Shown here piece by piece: positions 42,949-55,501 of a stretch of 64,000 nt of DNA. How positions within the stretch are numbered: position 1 is the stretch's first letter; every line of letters starts with the position of its first letter. A program made the position numbers and the translations under genes. The notes under the pieces were generated by a model. The model was not told where the DNA came from and did not search any database. It saw nothing but the letters and a program-made list of their open reading frames with translations. The stretch is from Capsaspora owczarzaki ATCC 30864. Lineage: Eukaryota > Opisthokonta > Filasterea. Where the stretch lies: contig NW_011887295.1 in the NCBI RefSeq assembly GCF_000151315.2, forward strand, positions 1,468,463 through 1,532,462, written 5' to 3'.

Positions 42949-45900
42949 TCACTTGAAATCCTTTTCGACTCGAAAGTACGTTTGAATGGTCTCAGACCGT
43001 CCAAGCTGAGCGACAAAGTCCTCGTCGTGGGTAATGACAAGCAGCTGGAAGTTGTGCTGCGCCCGTCTGGATTCGACCAATCTGCCACAAGCATTCAAAC
43101 AAGTCCAAGCAGTCGTTCAGCGCACCGCCCCAGAGCACACTGCAAAAGCAAAAAAAGCCCCATACTTGGCTAGAGCATGTGCCAGACTGTCAATGTTGTC
43201 CTTGTCCAGATTGGTCGTGGGTTCATCGAGCGCCAGAATGCCGCAGTTCAAACAGAACGTTTCGCTGAGCGCCATGCGAATGATGAGGCAGGCGAGCACT
43301 TTCTGGCCGGCACTGCAGCGCCCGCGAATGTCCATTTCCATTTCGCCCTTCACCATGACGACCTGCGTGTGGACACAACCAAGAAGAAATCAGCATCCCC
43401 AAAATAAAAACAATCGACCGCAACATCAGCGAAACCAATAAGCACAGGCACGCACCCGATAATTGTACGACTTGCGACCAGACGCCTGAGTCTCTTCTTC
43501 ATCGACGTCGGATCGAATCTCGATGGCATCAATGTCCGCACCCTTGTACGTATTTGCCCAGAGTTCGCGGATGATCTCGTTGATCTCTTGCATCTTCATG
43601 GCGTGGTACTTCATCACGGCCTTGTCCAGCGCTTTGTGGTACTGCTCCAGATCGTGGTTGGCCATCTTGGTGGTCTTGACAGTGATGAGCTGCTTGCGGA
43701 AGCGGTCGTCCACATTGTTGTAGAGGGGCGTCTGCAACTCGCGCGTGATGCCCTTGTCCTGCTCGGCCCAAGTCGCTCGTTGGCCCTCCAGTTTTGCACG
43801 CTACATTGCACCAAAAACGCATCAGGGGATGATGAACCGCCAGATGCACGAGTTAGAAACTGCAAACCAACAACCCACCAGCCGCACATCAAACCGAAAA
43901 CCAAAAAGCGCCTTGCCTCGGACTGCAGCTGTCGCTGCGTATCGCGCGGAACCTGCTTCTCAGTGGCCAGGATACCAACGTTCATCTGCTTGAGCTCGTC
44001 ATCAATGTTTGCCATTTCCTCGTCGCACTGCTGGACCTCGATCTTTTTGCGACGGAAGGAAATGTTGTCTTGCAGATTGCGACGCACAGACTGCTCACGA
44101 TCCACTTGTCGCCGGATGCTGGCCACCTTTTCCTGCAGCGTCGTGACCTGCTGCTCCTTGTCGGCCATGGACCGCGACGCGTGGGCCTTGGAGGCGGCGA
44201 GTCGTGCGACTTCCGCCTCTTTACCTGCAAGCATCATGCTCGCGGCTTCCAATGTCTTGAACGCGTCCGAGTCACGGGTCAGTGTGGCAGTTTCATCGCG
44301 CCAGCGGACGTTGGCTGACTTGAGCGCATTTTCAGACGTTTCGCGCGCGTCCAAGGCCGTCCGCAAGCGTTCCTCTGCAGGCTTGTGCTGGAGTTGAATG
44401 GTCTCCAGCTCCTCACCAAGCACACGCGCCGCTGCCACAAGCTCCTCGTGCACGGAAAAACGTCGCTTGGCCTCCTCGAGTTGGCTGACACGACTTGCAA
44501 GGGTTTTGGTGACTTCAAAGAGTCGATTCCGCTCGGCATTCACGGCATCCTCCTTTGCACGAATGTCTCGCGTCAGTTGCGAGACCGAGCGACGAAGCAT
44601 TTCGAGCTCGGCAGCCAAGCTCTTTCGCTCCTCGGAAACCTGGTCGCGAGAGCGACCCGAGCCTGCGGTGGTGGTGAAAACAGGAAACAAAATGTGGCAA
44701 TGAGTCCCGGCCCTTTTACAACCTGTTTCTCTGGTTCCTCCATCTCCATCCAACAGCTCCCTCCGCTTCATCTCCTTTTCTCTTGGTTGTTTTTTGGCAC
44801 TCACCTCCTGTCGACTGCAACGTGCGCTCTTGGGCGGCAATCTCATTGTCCAACGCCCGAACATCGCTCGAAAGCCGAGCCAGTGCGGCAGCGTCCGCGC
44901 GGAGTTGGTTGGCCAAATCGACAGACTCTTTCTGCTCCGCGACGGATGCGGCAAGATCGTCAACGTTCGCGCCAAGCACCTCGCAAACGGCCGCGGCATC
45001 TTCAATCGAGCTCTCGAGTCGAGGCAGCGTCTTTTCCACCAGCTCGGTCAGCTGTGTGCTCAAGGGGCGCAGAGTGTCGAGGCGCTGGAGAAGCGCCTGG
45101 AGCTCGTTGAGCTGAGTTGCCAAATTGGCTTTGCGGCCGGGAATGACGCTCAGTTTGTTCTTGTACGTCTGCATGAACTTGTCAAACTCGTCCAATGAAG
45201 AGCGGGACGAGGAGGACGAGGAGGCGGCGGCGGCATGGCCACCGTGACCAAACGCGCGTTCACACAGCGGACATGCGTGACTCTGCTCAGCCTTTTTGAT
45301 GAACGAGCTGTACATGAGCTCGGCCGCATCCAGCGTTGCGAGCACACTGACTGTCTTGGACTTTTGTCGATCAAACACTGTCAATCGCTGGTCGAGATCA
45401 GGGTTGCCAGTGCTCTGCACTACAGGCGCCGCCGCGGAGGACGGTTCGGCCGCAGCATCCTCGTCGCCCGGCTGGGGCGCCGGCTGCATCTCTGGTTGGG
45501 CCAGCACCTTGTTGAGTTCGGCTTGAGCCGCATCTCTCTGGGCGGTTGCTCGCTTTTTCTCGCTGTGAAGCACTTCCAGCTGCGCCTTGGCACGGGCATG
45601 CTCGTTCTCGGCGTCACGCAGGCGGGTTTGCTCTTCCTTCAAGAGCTTGGTTTTGCGCTCGAGCAGTTGAGCCAGCGCCGAAGAGAGATTGTCGTCGCGC
45701 GTGTTGGCTGCGGCCGCTGCAGCCGAGAACCCGGGAATCAACGTCGCAAAGTCTTGCTCGCGCGTGCGCAGCATGGTTTCCCGTTCGTTTTGCTTGAGGT
45801 CGCGCTGTTGCCGCTTGAGATCAAGCTGGGCACGGGCACCAAGCTCGGAGTTAATAGACTCGAGCTCTTTATCCAGCTGCTGCAGGCGCTGCTGCGATGT

Positions 45901-48240
45901 TGCGACGGAAGCTTCGGTCTGCCGCAGCTCGGCCTTGGGCTGCGGATTGTCGGCCTCCTGCTTGAGTTGCGCGACTTTCACCTCGAGCTCGCTCGCATAC
46001 GCCTGCTCCTTTGCAAGATCCTGCTCGAGCTTGGCGGCAGAGGACTGCCCCCCACAGAGGGACTTGGCTTCATCCAAGGCGCGAGCTGCCCGATTCTTCT
46101 TGTCACGCACCTCCTCGTCTTTGGACTTGAAACGAGCTGAAACAATGGAAAGGTCGTTTCTGCGGGCGTCCACATCCGACCCCAGCTTTGCAACCTCGCC
46201 CTCAAGGCGAGCGCGATCTGCCTCGATGGTGGCGCGTCGCGCGCTGAGCACCCGCTCCAGCTGCCGACGAAACTCTTGACCAACCGCATCGCGCGGTTTG
46301 GCGGCAAGCTCCTCGGGGGTCCGGTAGCCATCGATGCGGTACTTGTTGGCAAGCGTCTGAATCAAGGCATCGCGCTCCTTGACCCGATTGCTCAAGGCAT
46401 CCAGCTCGCTTTCGGCGCGTCCGCCCTGCGTCAGCAAGCGGTTGAACTCTGCGCGCAGCGCCTCGAGCGCGTCGTTGGCTTGCTTTTGCTGCTGCTCGGC
46501 CTCCCGCCGTTGCGCAGCCGCCTGACGGAACTGTTCGTCAAAGCGCTTCTCCATCTGCGCCAGCTCTGCGTCTGTCTCGGTGAGCTCGTTGGTCATGCCG
46601 CCTTTAATCTCGGCCAGGTTTTTGACCAGCTGGTCCTTGGCGCTTTCTGCTGCAGCACGGTCTTGTTGCAACGCATTGAATTTGGCCATCTGCGTGTCCA
46701 AGCCGGCAATCAGCTTGTTGATGGGCTCGAGTTTTGCGTCAATGCCGGTGATGGCCTCATCGGCGGCTTGCATCTGGGCACGAACGCTCTGCTGAAGCCT
46801 TCGTTTCTGTTCATCCACAAACACCCGAGCCGAAAGTCAGCGTCACACCCAGCAGCAGTTTTGCAACCTCAACTCAATACAAGCATCACTCACTTCCTGT
46901 GCGGCATCGCGGCATTTTTCCAAATGCTCCAGCTCAATGACCTTCTCCCGCACGTCTTTGACTTGTTCGTCTCGGAACTTTTTGATGTTTTCAAGAGCCT
47001 TGATGTATCTGGGACGAGCAAACAACAACAATAACAAAAAAAAAACCAGTTTGAATCAACGTTGAATCAAAACTGAATCTGACGCCGCCACAAAACGTAC
47101 CGGGTTGCAGCAAAGATGTCGTCAAACTTTTCCTTGAGTTTCTTTGGCTCGCTCAGAGGCCTGAAGAGCCATGAATTCATTGAGCGCGAAAAGCTCCCAA
47201 AAGCACCGTGCCTTACCAGCTGCTTTCCTCTTGGTGGCAAAAGATGACATTTTCAAGCACTGCCTTGGACACACCGAGCTCAATCGGGATGAGGCGATCC
47301 ATGTCGGCGCATTTGGAACTGATGCTTTGTTTCTGTCAACAATAAACAAAAAAAGGGGGCAATTCAGCAAACACGAAATTGGAATCAAAACAACACCCAT
47401 CATCGCTCGCATTGTGGTGCAAAGAACCGCACCAACAAAACTCAACAGCAACAGCAACAACAAAGTCCATCTGAGCGACAACGTGCGCTAAGAATTGGCG
47501 CTTACTTCTCCAGTGACCGGATCAATCGTCAGCAGCGTGCTTTCGATCGTCTTGCACGACGCCTTCTTGGCTGTCTGTGTGACTTGGAGGCGCCGGCTGC
47601 ACACCATCGACTTGCCACTGACGTTGGTGAAGCGCAGCTTGACTTGCGCCTTGACTTCGCGCTCCTTTGCAAGCTAAGCGCGGTGACAAACGAGGGCGCG
47701 CGACGGTCGGCCAGTCAGTTTCCACAGCAAACCACGCAAGTACAAGAAGGGATGCGTTTTCACAATAATGGTCGTCCAATGGACGTGCGAGCACGCGGCA
47801 ACAGGATGGGGGGGGGGGCGATGGGAGCGCGGCAAAAATCTGGCGGGAAACGAGTTACCTTTGGATCGAGCACGAACGACACGCCGGACTTGCTGTTTGG
47901 CGGCAGTTCGCCCGTGGTCACGTAGCGAAGGCACTCGATGATGGTCTGTTTGAACACACACAGCAGGAGCAGCAGCAGCGAGCGTTAGAGAGAGAGAGAG
48001 AGAGAGAGACAGAATGGACGGCGTTTGTGACGCGTTTCATGCAGGAAACCAGATGAACGAACAACTTGTCAGTGCGCCGCCGCCCCTCCCGCAGCCGGAC
48101 CCCAGCACTCTGGTTACCGTCTTGCCAGCACCGTTGTGGCCGACAATCACGGTGAGCGGCGTTTGAAACCGAATGTCGCAGGCGTCATTGGAGCTGAACG
48201 ACCGGATGCCCTGGATCGAGAGGCGCTCAATCGTCGACAT
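42949..48240 (-). CDS. RAD50: DNA double-strand break repair ATPase RAD50
   Basis: ABC/SMC-type ATPase of the MRE11-RAD50-NBS1 complex, which tethers and signals DNA breaks. Eleven exons (48240-48118, 47945-47859, 47673-47506, 47332-47217, 47160-47101, 47008-46894, 46806-44805, 44662-43917, 43800-43456, 43362-43166, 43081-42949) give 1363 aa. Walker A is GHNGAGKT (exon 1), then the [14 protein letters not shown]-loop region, two long coiled coils around a zinc hook CPLC (Cys735, Cys738), signature RCSAGQK, Walker [12 protein letters not shown] and the His switch VITHDED. The intron after exon 8 uses a GC donor (GCAAGG at 43916). Intron positions fall mostly in the ATPase head halves; the hook and coils lie in one 2-kb exon. 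Confidence 0.97.
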
Positions 48241-48510
48241 TGAGACTTCAAAGGAAGAGAAAAAAAAAGTGTGGACTGAATGACATGGAGACTATGATAT
48301 GGAAGCAACACCCGAAAGAAGAGCAGCAAGAACGAAACGGTCAAGAAATAAATTTTTGGGCTTAACACGGATAAAAACCAAAAAAACAAAACACCAGGAC
48401 AAGTTGAATCCAAGGCAGAGCAACAAGAGGGATCGGAGAAGAGACAAGGGGGGGGGGGGGGCAAGGCATCTACACAGTTAGGCTCCCTCGCGACACCACC
48501 CAAGCGCTGC

Positions 48511-48688
48511 TTAGACAAAGTCGTACGACTCGACGCCAAAAGTTGTTGCCGCCGAGAACTTGATTGGCGATTGATTGGTGCTGATGACGGCACCGTTGAT
48601 CTGTAAGGCCCCAAGATACATCACGCACAGAGACGATTAAAAACAACATTTTCAAGGGGCAAAGGCAACCATACAGGCGATCATGCGC

Positions 48689-48744
<56 letters not shown>

Positions 48745-51460
48745 TGGCTCTTACCTGGAAATTGGCAAACGTTTGGGTGGACGAGAAGCCGACCGACACG
48801 GGGAAGAAGCTGTTGGCATTGCCGGTTGCAGTCTTGAACTCCATCGAGCCAGTGGCGTTGCTGCTGTCGACAACGGGGATGGACCAGTACAGCTTGGACG
48901 ACTTGACATCGAAATCGTAGCTGCCATCAACAGATGCAACCACAGGTGCCGATCGATTGGAGCTGCATAGTCCCCCGCAAAGAACAAAACGGAAATGAAT
49001 ACAACAAAGATCCAACAGAGCGAGACGGCCGTTCCAACCAAGCGCCAAAAACTTACGCAACAGGAATGGCAATCACAACGTCTTGCAGTTGAAGCGCAGT
49101 GTTATTCAGCTCGTATTCAATGTTGACATCGCAGGAGCCGTCGGGATTGGGCTGTGGCCAGCAGTTGACTACCACAAACGGCAACAACACAAAGCATCAG
49201 AGTTAGTGGGGCACTGATCAAGAAAAAAGAAAAAAAATACAAAGACAAATAGACGCCCTCCAAGGCCAGCACCAAAACAAAACAAGCATACCTGACAGCG
49301 GCAACTGGCGGTCGTCGGTGGTGGTCATGCGCCACTTGAGCACACCGAGCTCAGCGTTGGGAGGCCATGGCTTGGAAGGATCCTTGAGCGCAACGAGGCT
49401 TTGGTCGGTGAAGAGCTTCTTGTCTACGTTGGGGTGTGTCTTGAATTGGAAGCTCTTTTCGTCGGGAAGGGAGAGCTGGACGGCAATGGCCGGCAATGCG
49501 GGGTCTGCTACTCGCAAGAAGAGATCGCCCTTGACTTCCATATTCTCGAGGCCGAGATCGCGCTTGGCGCGAACGACAATCTTCTCCTCGATGCGGACGT
49601 GCACGGCTTCTGTCGGCACAGCAGGTGCGGCAGCAGCGGCAGCCTTCGCACCGGCGCTGCCGCCAAGTCGAGCACCACCCAGTGCGGGCGCGGCATCTTG
49701 TTGGACGAGCTCGCCATCGGCAATAAGCGCATCAACGAGTTCGTTGGTTTTAGGCTTGCCTCCAATCTTCATGCCTCGGCTAACAGGGGCAGACGACGCA
49801 GGCCTGCGACAGACCAAGACAAAACCAAGACAAGCAAAAAAAAAAAAAAATACAAAAAAATCAGCATCCAAAACTCAGAATCGACTCAACCTCCCAAAGC
49901 AGTCCTCCCAACATGTAGCTACTGGGCTCATACTTTGACGAAAATGCCGTAGAGTTGGCAGAGGAAATGCCTGGCGAATTCTGGCCCGAGGAGGACATGG
50001 ATCCATAGCTGCTGGAGGACGAAATGCCCTGGGGAATGCTGACACCGCCCATGCCGCCGCCCATGCCAGGGGTGCCCATGCCACCGAACGAGGCCGAGCC
50101 AAAGCCGCCACCCGCTGGAGGCCGACCCTGGCGCATGGCGTTGCGCTTTTCGCGCTCGAGCTCCTTCATCTTGAGCTTGAGATGCTCCTTGGCCTCGCGC
50201 TCCTTGTTTCGCTGCTGCATAATGTGGACCATCTCCTCGTGCGAGTCCATCTCGGTGAATGTGCGGATTTGGCTGAGGTTGACGCTTTCCCTGTATCCCA
50301 GCGCCACAATCTCGTCAAACGCAAAGATGAGCTCAAAGACGTGATCGGCGACGTCTCGCTCCTCGAGCGTTCGGCAATACTCGGGGATCTAACATTGGGA
50401 GGCAGCAAGCAAGGCAGATGTTGTGTGTGTGTGAGCGACTCCGAGTCCAAAGTCTCAATCCAGGAGATAACAAAAACCGATCGAGCACTCCTTACCACTT
50501 TGGCAAACATGCGCAGCGTCTCCAAGTCCTCAAGAATGTTGCTGTTCTTGGTCGTGATCAGGACAATGTAGAGCAAGTCCAGTGGTTGATACACGTAGCG
50601 GACCGTGTCTGTTTCGACAAAAGTGTGTTGCTTGCCCTCCTTGATGAGCTTGGGGAAGCCCGCGAGCAGGCCCTCGACGCGCGAGCGTGTCATTTCGACA
50701 AACTGGCGCGAGACGATTGCTGTTGCAACGCAGAATGGCAGAGAGAGAGGGAGAGAGAGGGACGATGAGCAAGAGAGAAGAAGGAAGAAATGCGAGATCT
50801 AAAAAAACAGAAAAAAAAAAGATGCGTATTGTCGCCAAGTCATCCTCTCAAAGCGGGGAGGGAACCGAGGCTGCTCAGGAACGAGAAGGATGAGGTGGCA
50901 TTGCATGTATGAACGGCTCCCAACCCTGCTTCTCTTCCTTGAGGAGGGGTGGATGGTTGTGCCACGTCGCCCCGCTGCAGCATCATCAAAACGCAACGCA
51001 ACCAACAACGACTTCTGCTTCTGCTTTCTTACGCTTGCCCGACTTGGTGCAGACCGAAGCTGAGAGGAGAACCTGCAAGTCAACAAGAGGGCACAACGGG
51101 GTCGACAAACCAAACGCAGAGAGTGAGATCATGAAGCGATGGAGAGGCGAAGATGTTTGGAAGAGCGCTCGACCCCCCTCAGCCACGTTCCAACACCGCC
51201 GTCGCGTTGCCCTGCGATGAGCGCCTCATGCAAGTGTGTAGTCATGCGATCTCTTGGCGGTGGTGGTGGTGGCGGAGAACAACCTCAAGCACCAAATTTT
51301 CAATCTCCTTCCAACTCATTCGCTTCGACTTGACCCGCAGTCACCCCATGCTCAACCGATCCAGGTCACGCTCGATTTTGGTAGCGTTTCCAGGGCCGTG
51401 TCTTGCTACTGGGGCCCGTCCGAGCCCCTGCGCAGAGTCAACAGTCAAGCTACGCACCAT
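48511..51460 (-). CDS. ARCN1: Coatomer subunit delta (delta-COP)
   Basis: COPI coat subunit on Golgi-to-ER vesicles. Exons 51460-51458 (ATG only), 51072-51033, 50719-50496, 50388-49934, 49803-49292, 49168-49057, 48962-48755 and 48600-48511 give 547 aa. The N-terminal longin-like part reads [13 protein letters not shown], then [19 protein letters not shown] and [21 protein letters not shown] coiled segment and a Gly/Ser/Met-rich linker follow, then the mu-homology domain with INCWP-type [22 protein letters not shown] and [10 protein letters not shown]. It ends SYDFV. The start codon stands alone in its own exon: ATG at 51460 is followed immediately by a GTGCGT donor, and the next exon supplies Val2 in phase. 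This placement is an inference. Human delta-COP is 511 aa. Confidence 0.92.
48692..48743. repeat. 52-nt T homopolymer in delta-COP intron
   Basis: Fifty-two consecutive T on the + strand, i.e. poly-A starting about 11 nt after the donor of the last delta-COP intron in the sense direction. It is the longest homopolymer in the window. Length may be inaccurate in the assembly. Confidence 0.9.
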
Positions 51461-52746
<1,286 letters not shown>

Positions 52747-53029
52747 ATCGTTCGCCTCCGCTCACTATCCGCCCGTTGGCTCTGCGGATATTCTGCGACG
52801 GTGTTACGAGGGGAGTGTTGTTTTTCCATGTATATGCTCCTTTTTGTTTCTGCGTGGATGGATGTCCTATTTCCTTGTTCTTCCATTCAATCTAAACCGA
52901 ATGCTCTGATATGCCGTGTTTTTATTTTTATTTTTATCGCAATGGTTTGCTTTGGGAGGAGGAGGAGGACAAAGTTGGTCAGTCATTTCACATCATCCAT
53001 CAAAAAGTCAAGACAACTTTCTACAAACC

Positions 53030-55013
53030 ATGACTACAACAGCGGCTCAACCCGTAGCCCCGTTGATCAGTGCCAACATTCCCGAGAAGATTGTACGACG
53101 CCACGCACATGCAGAGCGGGCGCAGAGGATGCAGAGAGAGAGAGGATTGCAAAGATGAAGCCAGTTTCAGCCAACTCGCCGACAGGCTTGTGTGTGTGGT
53201 GCAAAAGGCGGTTCCCTTGTAGCTTTGTTTGACTCATGCCACGTTTCTGCTTCATGTTTGGAGCAGGTCTTCTGTGTCGATGCAAGTCCCGAGACGCTCG
53301 AAAAGATGATGGCGAACAATCATGAGTAAGCAGTTCGCAGCAAACCCTTGACCCCTTGACCCTTTCATTCACTCTGCGCGCTCTCTGTCGTGTGTCTGGG
53401 CCTGGAACACAACAGCAAAACCAGCCTGAACTACTTCCAGACAGGCTTGCGGCGATTCGTGCAAATCAAAAGCACTTTCAGTCCGTCGCACGAATACGCT
53501 ATCGTGACGCTGACAGACCGCGCATCATGGGTATGTGTGAAAGCGTTCAGATTGTATTGTAGTTGCGATCTCGATGGGCGTGAAAGAAACGCAAAACGGA
53601 CGCAGTCTCGGGTGGACAAATTCGATCGCTTTGTCTCGTCTCTCTCGCCTCAAACCTGGTTTTTTTTTTCTTTCAGTTTGCCCCGCTGACCAACAACGTA
53701 CAAGCAACGGTGAAGGCCATTCATTCAATTGTGCCCAAATCCGAGCCATGCACATCGTTTGGTAGGCATCCGATTGGGATTGTTGATTTTGCGACGATTT
53801 TGCAGTGAATTTGGCCGCGAGTCTCTGACTGACTGAACGTCATGCTTTGGTTCCACGAACAATGACAGACATGCGCTCCGTATACGAGACCGTGTAAGTC
53901 GCTACTGTGCTCTCGCCATTTCTCGCATGAGGATGTTGGATTGCTGATACTGACAATCCCCGTCCACCTCATTCAGAGCGGCCAACATTCCTCCGCCAAC
54001 GCGCGTCGATAACTCTTGGTCGTACGTTGTACGCGTCATTGTGCTGTACGCACGATCTGCCACAATCCCCCATTTTTCCGGAGGCGAGCAGGTAAGAGAG
54101 ATGGCGAACGTGGATTTCCCTTCCCTCCCTGCGCCAAAGCTCACGCGTTCCTGACACTTTTGGTGTTGTAGGCTTCCGCATCTGTCCACCGACCATGGCT
54201 GTTTTGCGACTATGTGCTTTTGCATCGCAGGCATGAGCACGCCCAGGTGAGTTTCGTTGCTGACTGTCGAAAATGCTTGTGCTTTTTCGCCAACTTTTTT
54301 TTGTTTTTTGCTTGGTTTTTTTCGTTTTGATTGCTTTTTTGTCTTGTTGTCCCAACTCTCCTTGTGCTGCCCAGAGCATCTTTGACTCCTTTTTCGAGTT
54401 CAACAAGATTGCTCAGCCCTCGCAGTACTACTTTGAAGTTCATCTCGCCCGCAAGTTTTACACAGCCCTGTGCCTGCTGCTTGGGCATGCATTACAACGT
54501 CCGTCACAGCTCATGCAAGCAAAGCAGACGGAACAAAGCTCCATGTCTGAGCCACTACCAGTGGCCGCATCTCAAGAGCCCTCCATGCAAAACTCGCGAG
54601 CTCATTCGGTGGAAAATCTCACCACTCTGCCGACTGAAGCCCCCGGTCAGGCGATGGACACTGCGCCGCTGGGTCACCAGCATCCACATCAACCAATCAG
54701 CCAAGGCATGCAAATGCTCCCCACAGAAGAGCCGGCAACAGTGCACCAACATCAACTGCAGTCGCAAGCAGCGTTGTTCGGTGGAGCAAACTTCTCGGAA
54801 GCGGATCAGCATCTTTCCGAGGAATTGCGAGCAACAAGCTATGAAGCTCCTCAAACTGAAGCAAACAATTTGCAACCGCAACAACAGGAATCACTAATGG
54901 TTCTTGAATCGCCTCCACCAGCACCCGCAGCAGCAGCAGCAGCAATGCCAATGCAATTCATCAATCCTGCTGCACTAGCGATGCTTCAGAGGCAGCAACA
55001 GTCTGGCAACTAG
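53030..55013 (+). CDS. BABAM1: BRISC and BRCA1-A complex member 1 (MERIT40)
   Basis: Scaffold of the K63-specific deubiquitinase complexes BRISC and BRCA1-A. Eight exons (53030-53092, 53267-53325, 53416-53530, 53677-53761, 53869-53893, 53977-54091, 54172-54246, 54375-55013) give 391 aa in exact phase. The VWA-like domain begins IPEKIVFCVDASPETLEKM, continues SLNYFQTGLRRFVQIK and HEYAIVTLTDRASW, then SWSYVVRVIVLYARSATIPHF and RPWLFCDYVLLHRR. The C-terminal motif LLGHALQRPSQ corresponds to human LLAHPLQRPCQ. About 150 extra Gln/Pro/Ala-rich residues follow. Exon 5 is only 25 nt. It ends convergently to the G-alpha gene. Confidence 0.9.
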
Positions 55014-55501
55014 GTGTAACAAACCAACTGATCCAACTGAAGACACACAATAAAAACGTCGAAGGCAAGGAGAAAAATTCATTTTTTTTCTTGATACAAG
55101 ATTGGCACAGCCAAAGCTACTCAGAATAGACACACAGCGATGCAACAAGCGCCGCAAAAAAGCGAGCAAACAAACACACAGAAAACAACAACAAAAAAAA
55201 AAACCAGCACACGCCATTACAAAGAGCGCAATTAACGGCAAAAACAAAAAACACACAAACATGATCGCAAACACACCGGAAAAAGCGTATCGTTGTGGGA
55301 CGCAAGCGCTAGTCCCAAAAGCGAAGCTTTCGATACGTTCGCGCAAAAGAAAGCCGATGAAACGAAGACACACACAAACACAAATAAAGAAAAGAAGAAA
55401 AAGAGAAAAAAAAGGAGGGATGCAAAATCAAGCAAGTGCACAGACACACACCCAACGACCATAATCTAGAAACAATCGAGGCACATTCGGCTCCTCTTTG
55501 T
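55014..55501. other. Convergent 3' flanks of BABAM1 and G-alpha
   Basis: A canonical AATAAA at 55049-55054 lies 36 nt after the BABAM1 stop and is its likely polyadenylation signal. The remainder is A-rich on the + strand (T-rich 3' UTR of G-alpha on the minus strand) with CAAA and CACA repeats. No coding feature. Confidence 0.55.
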
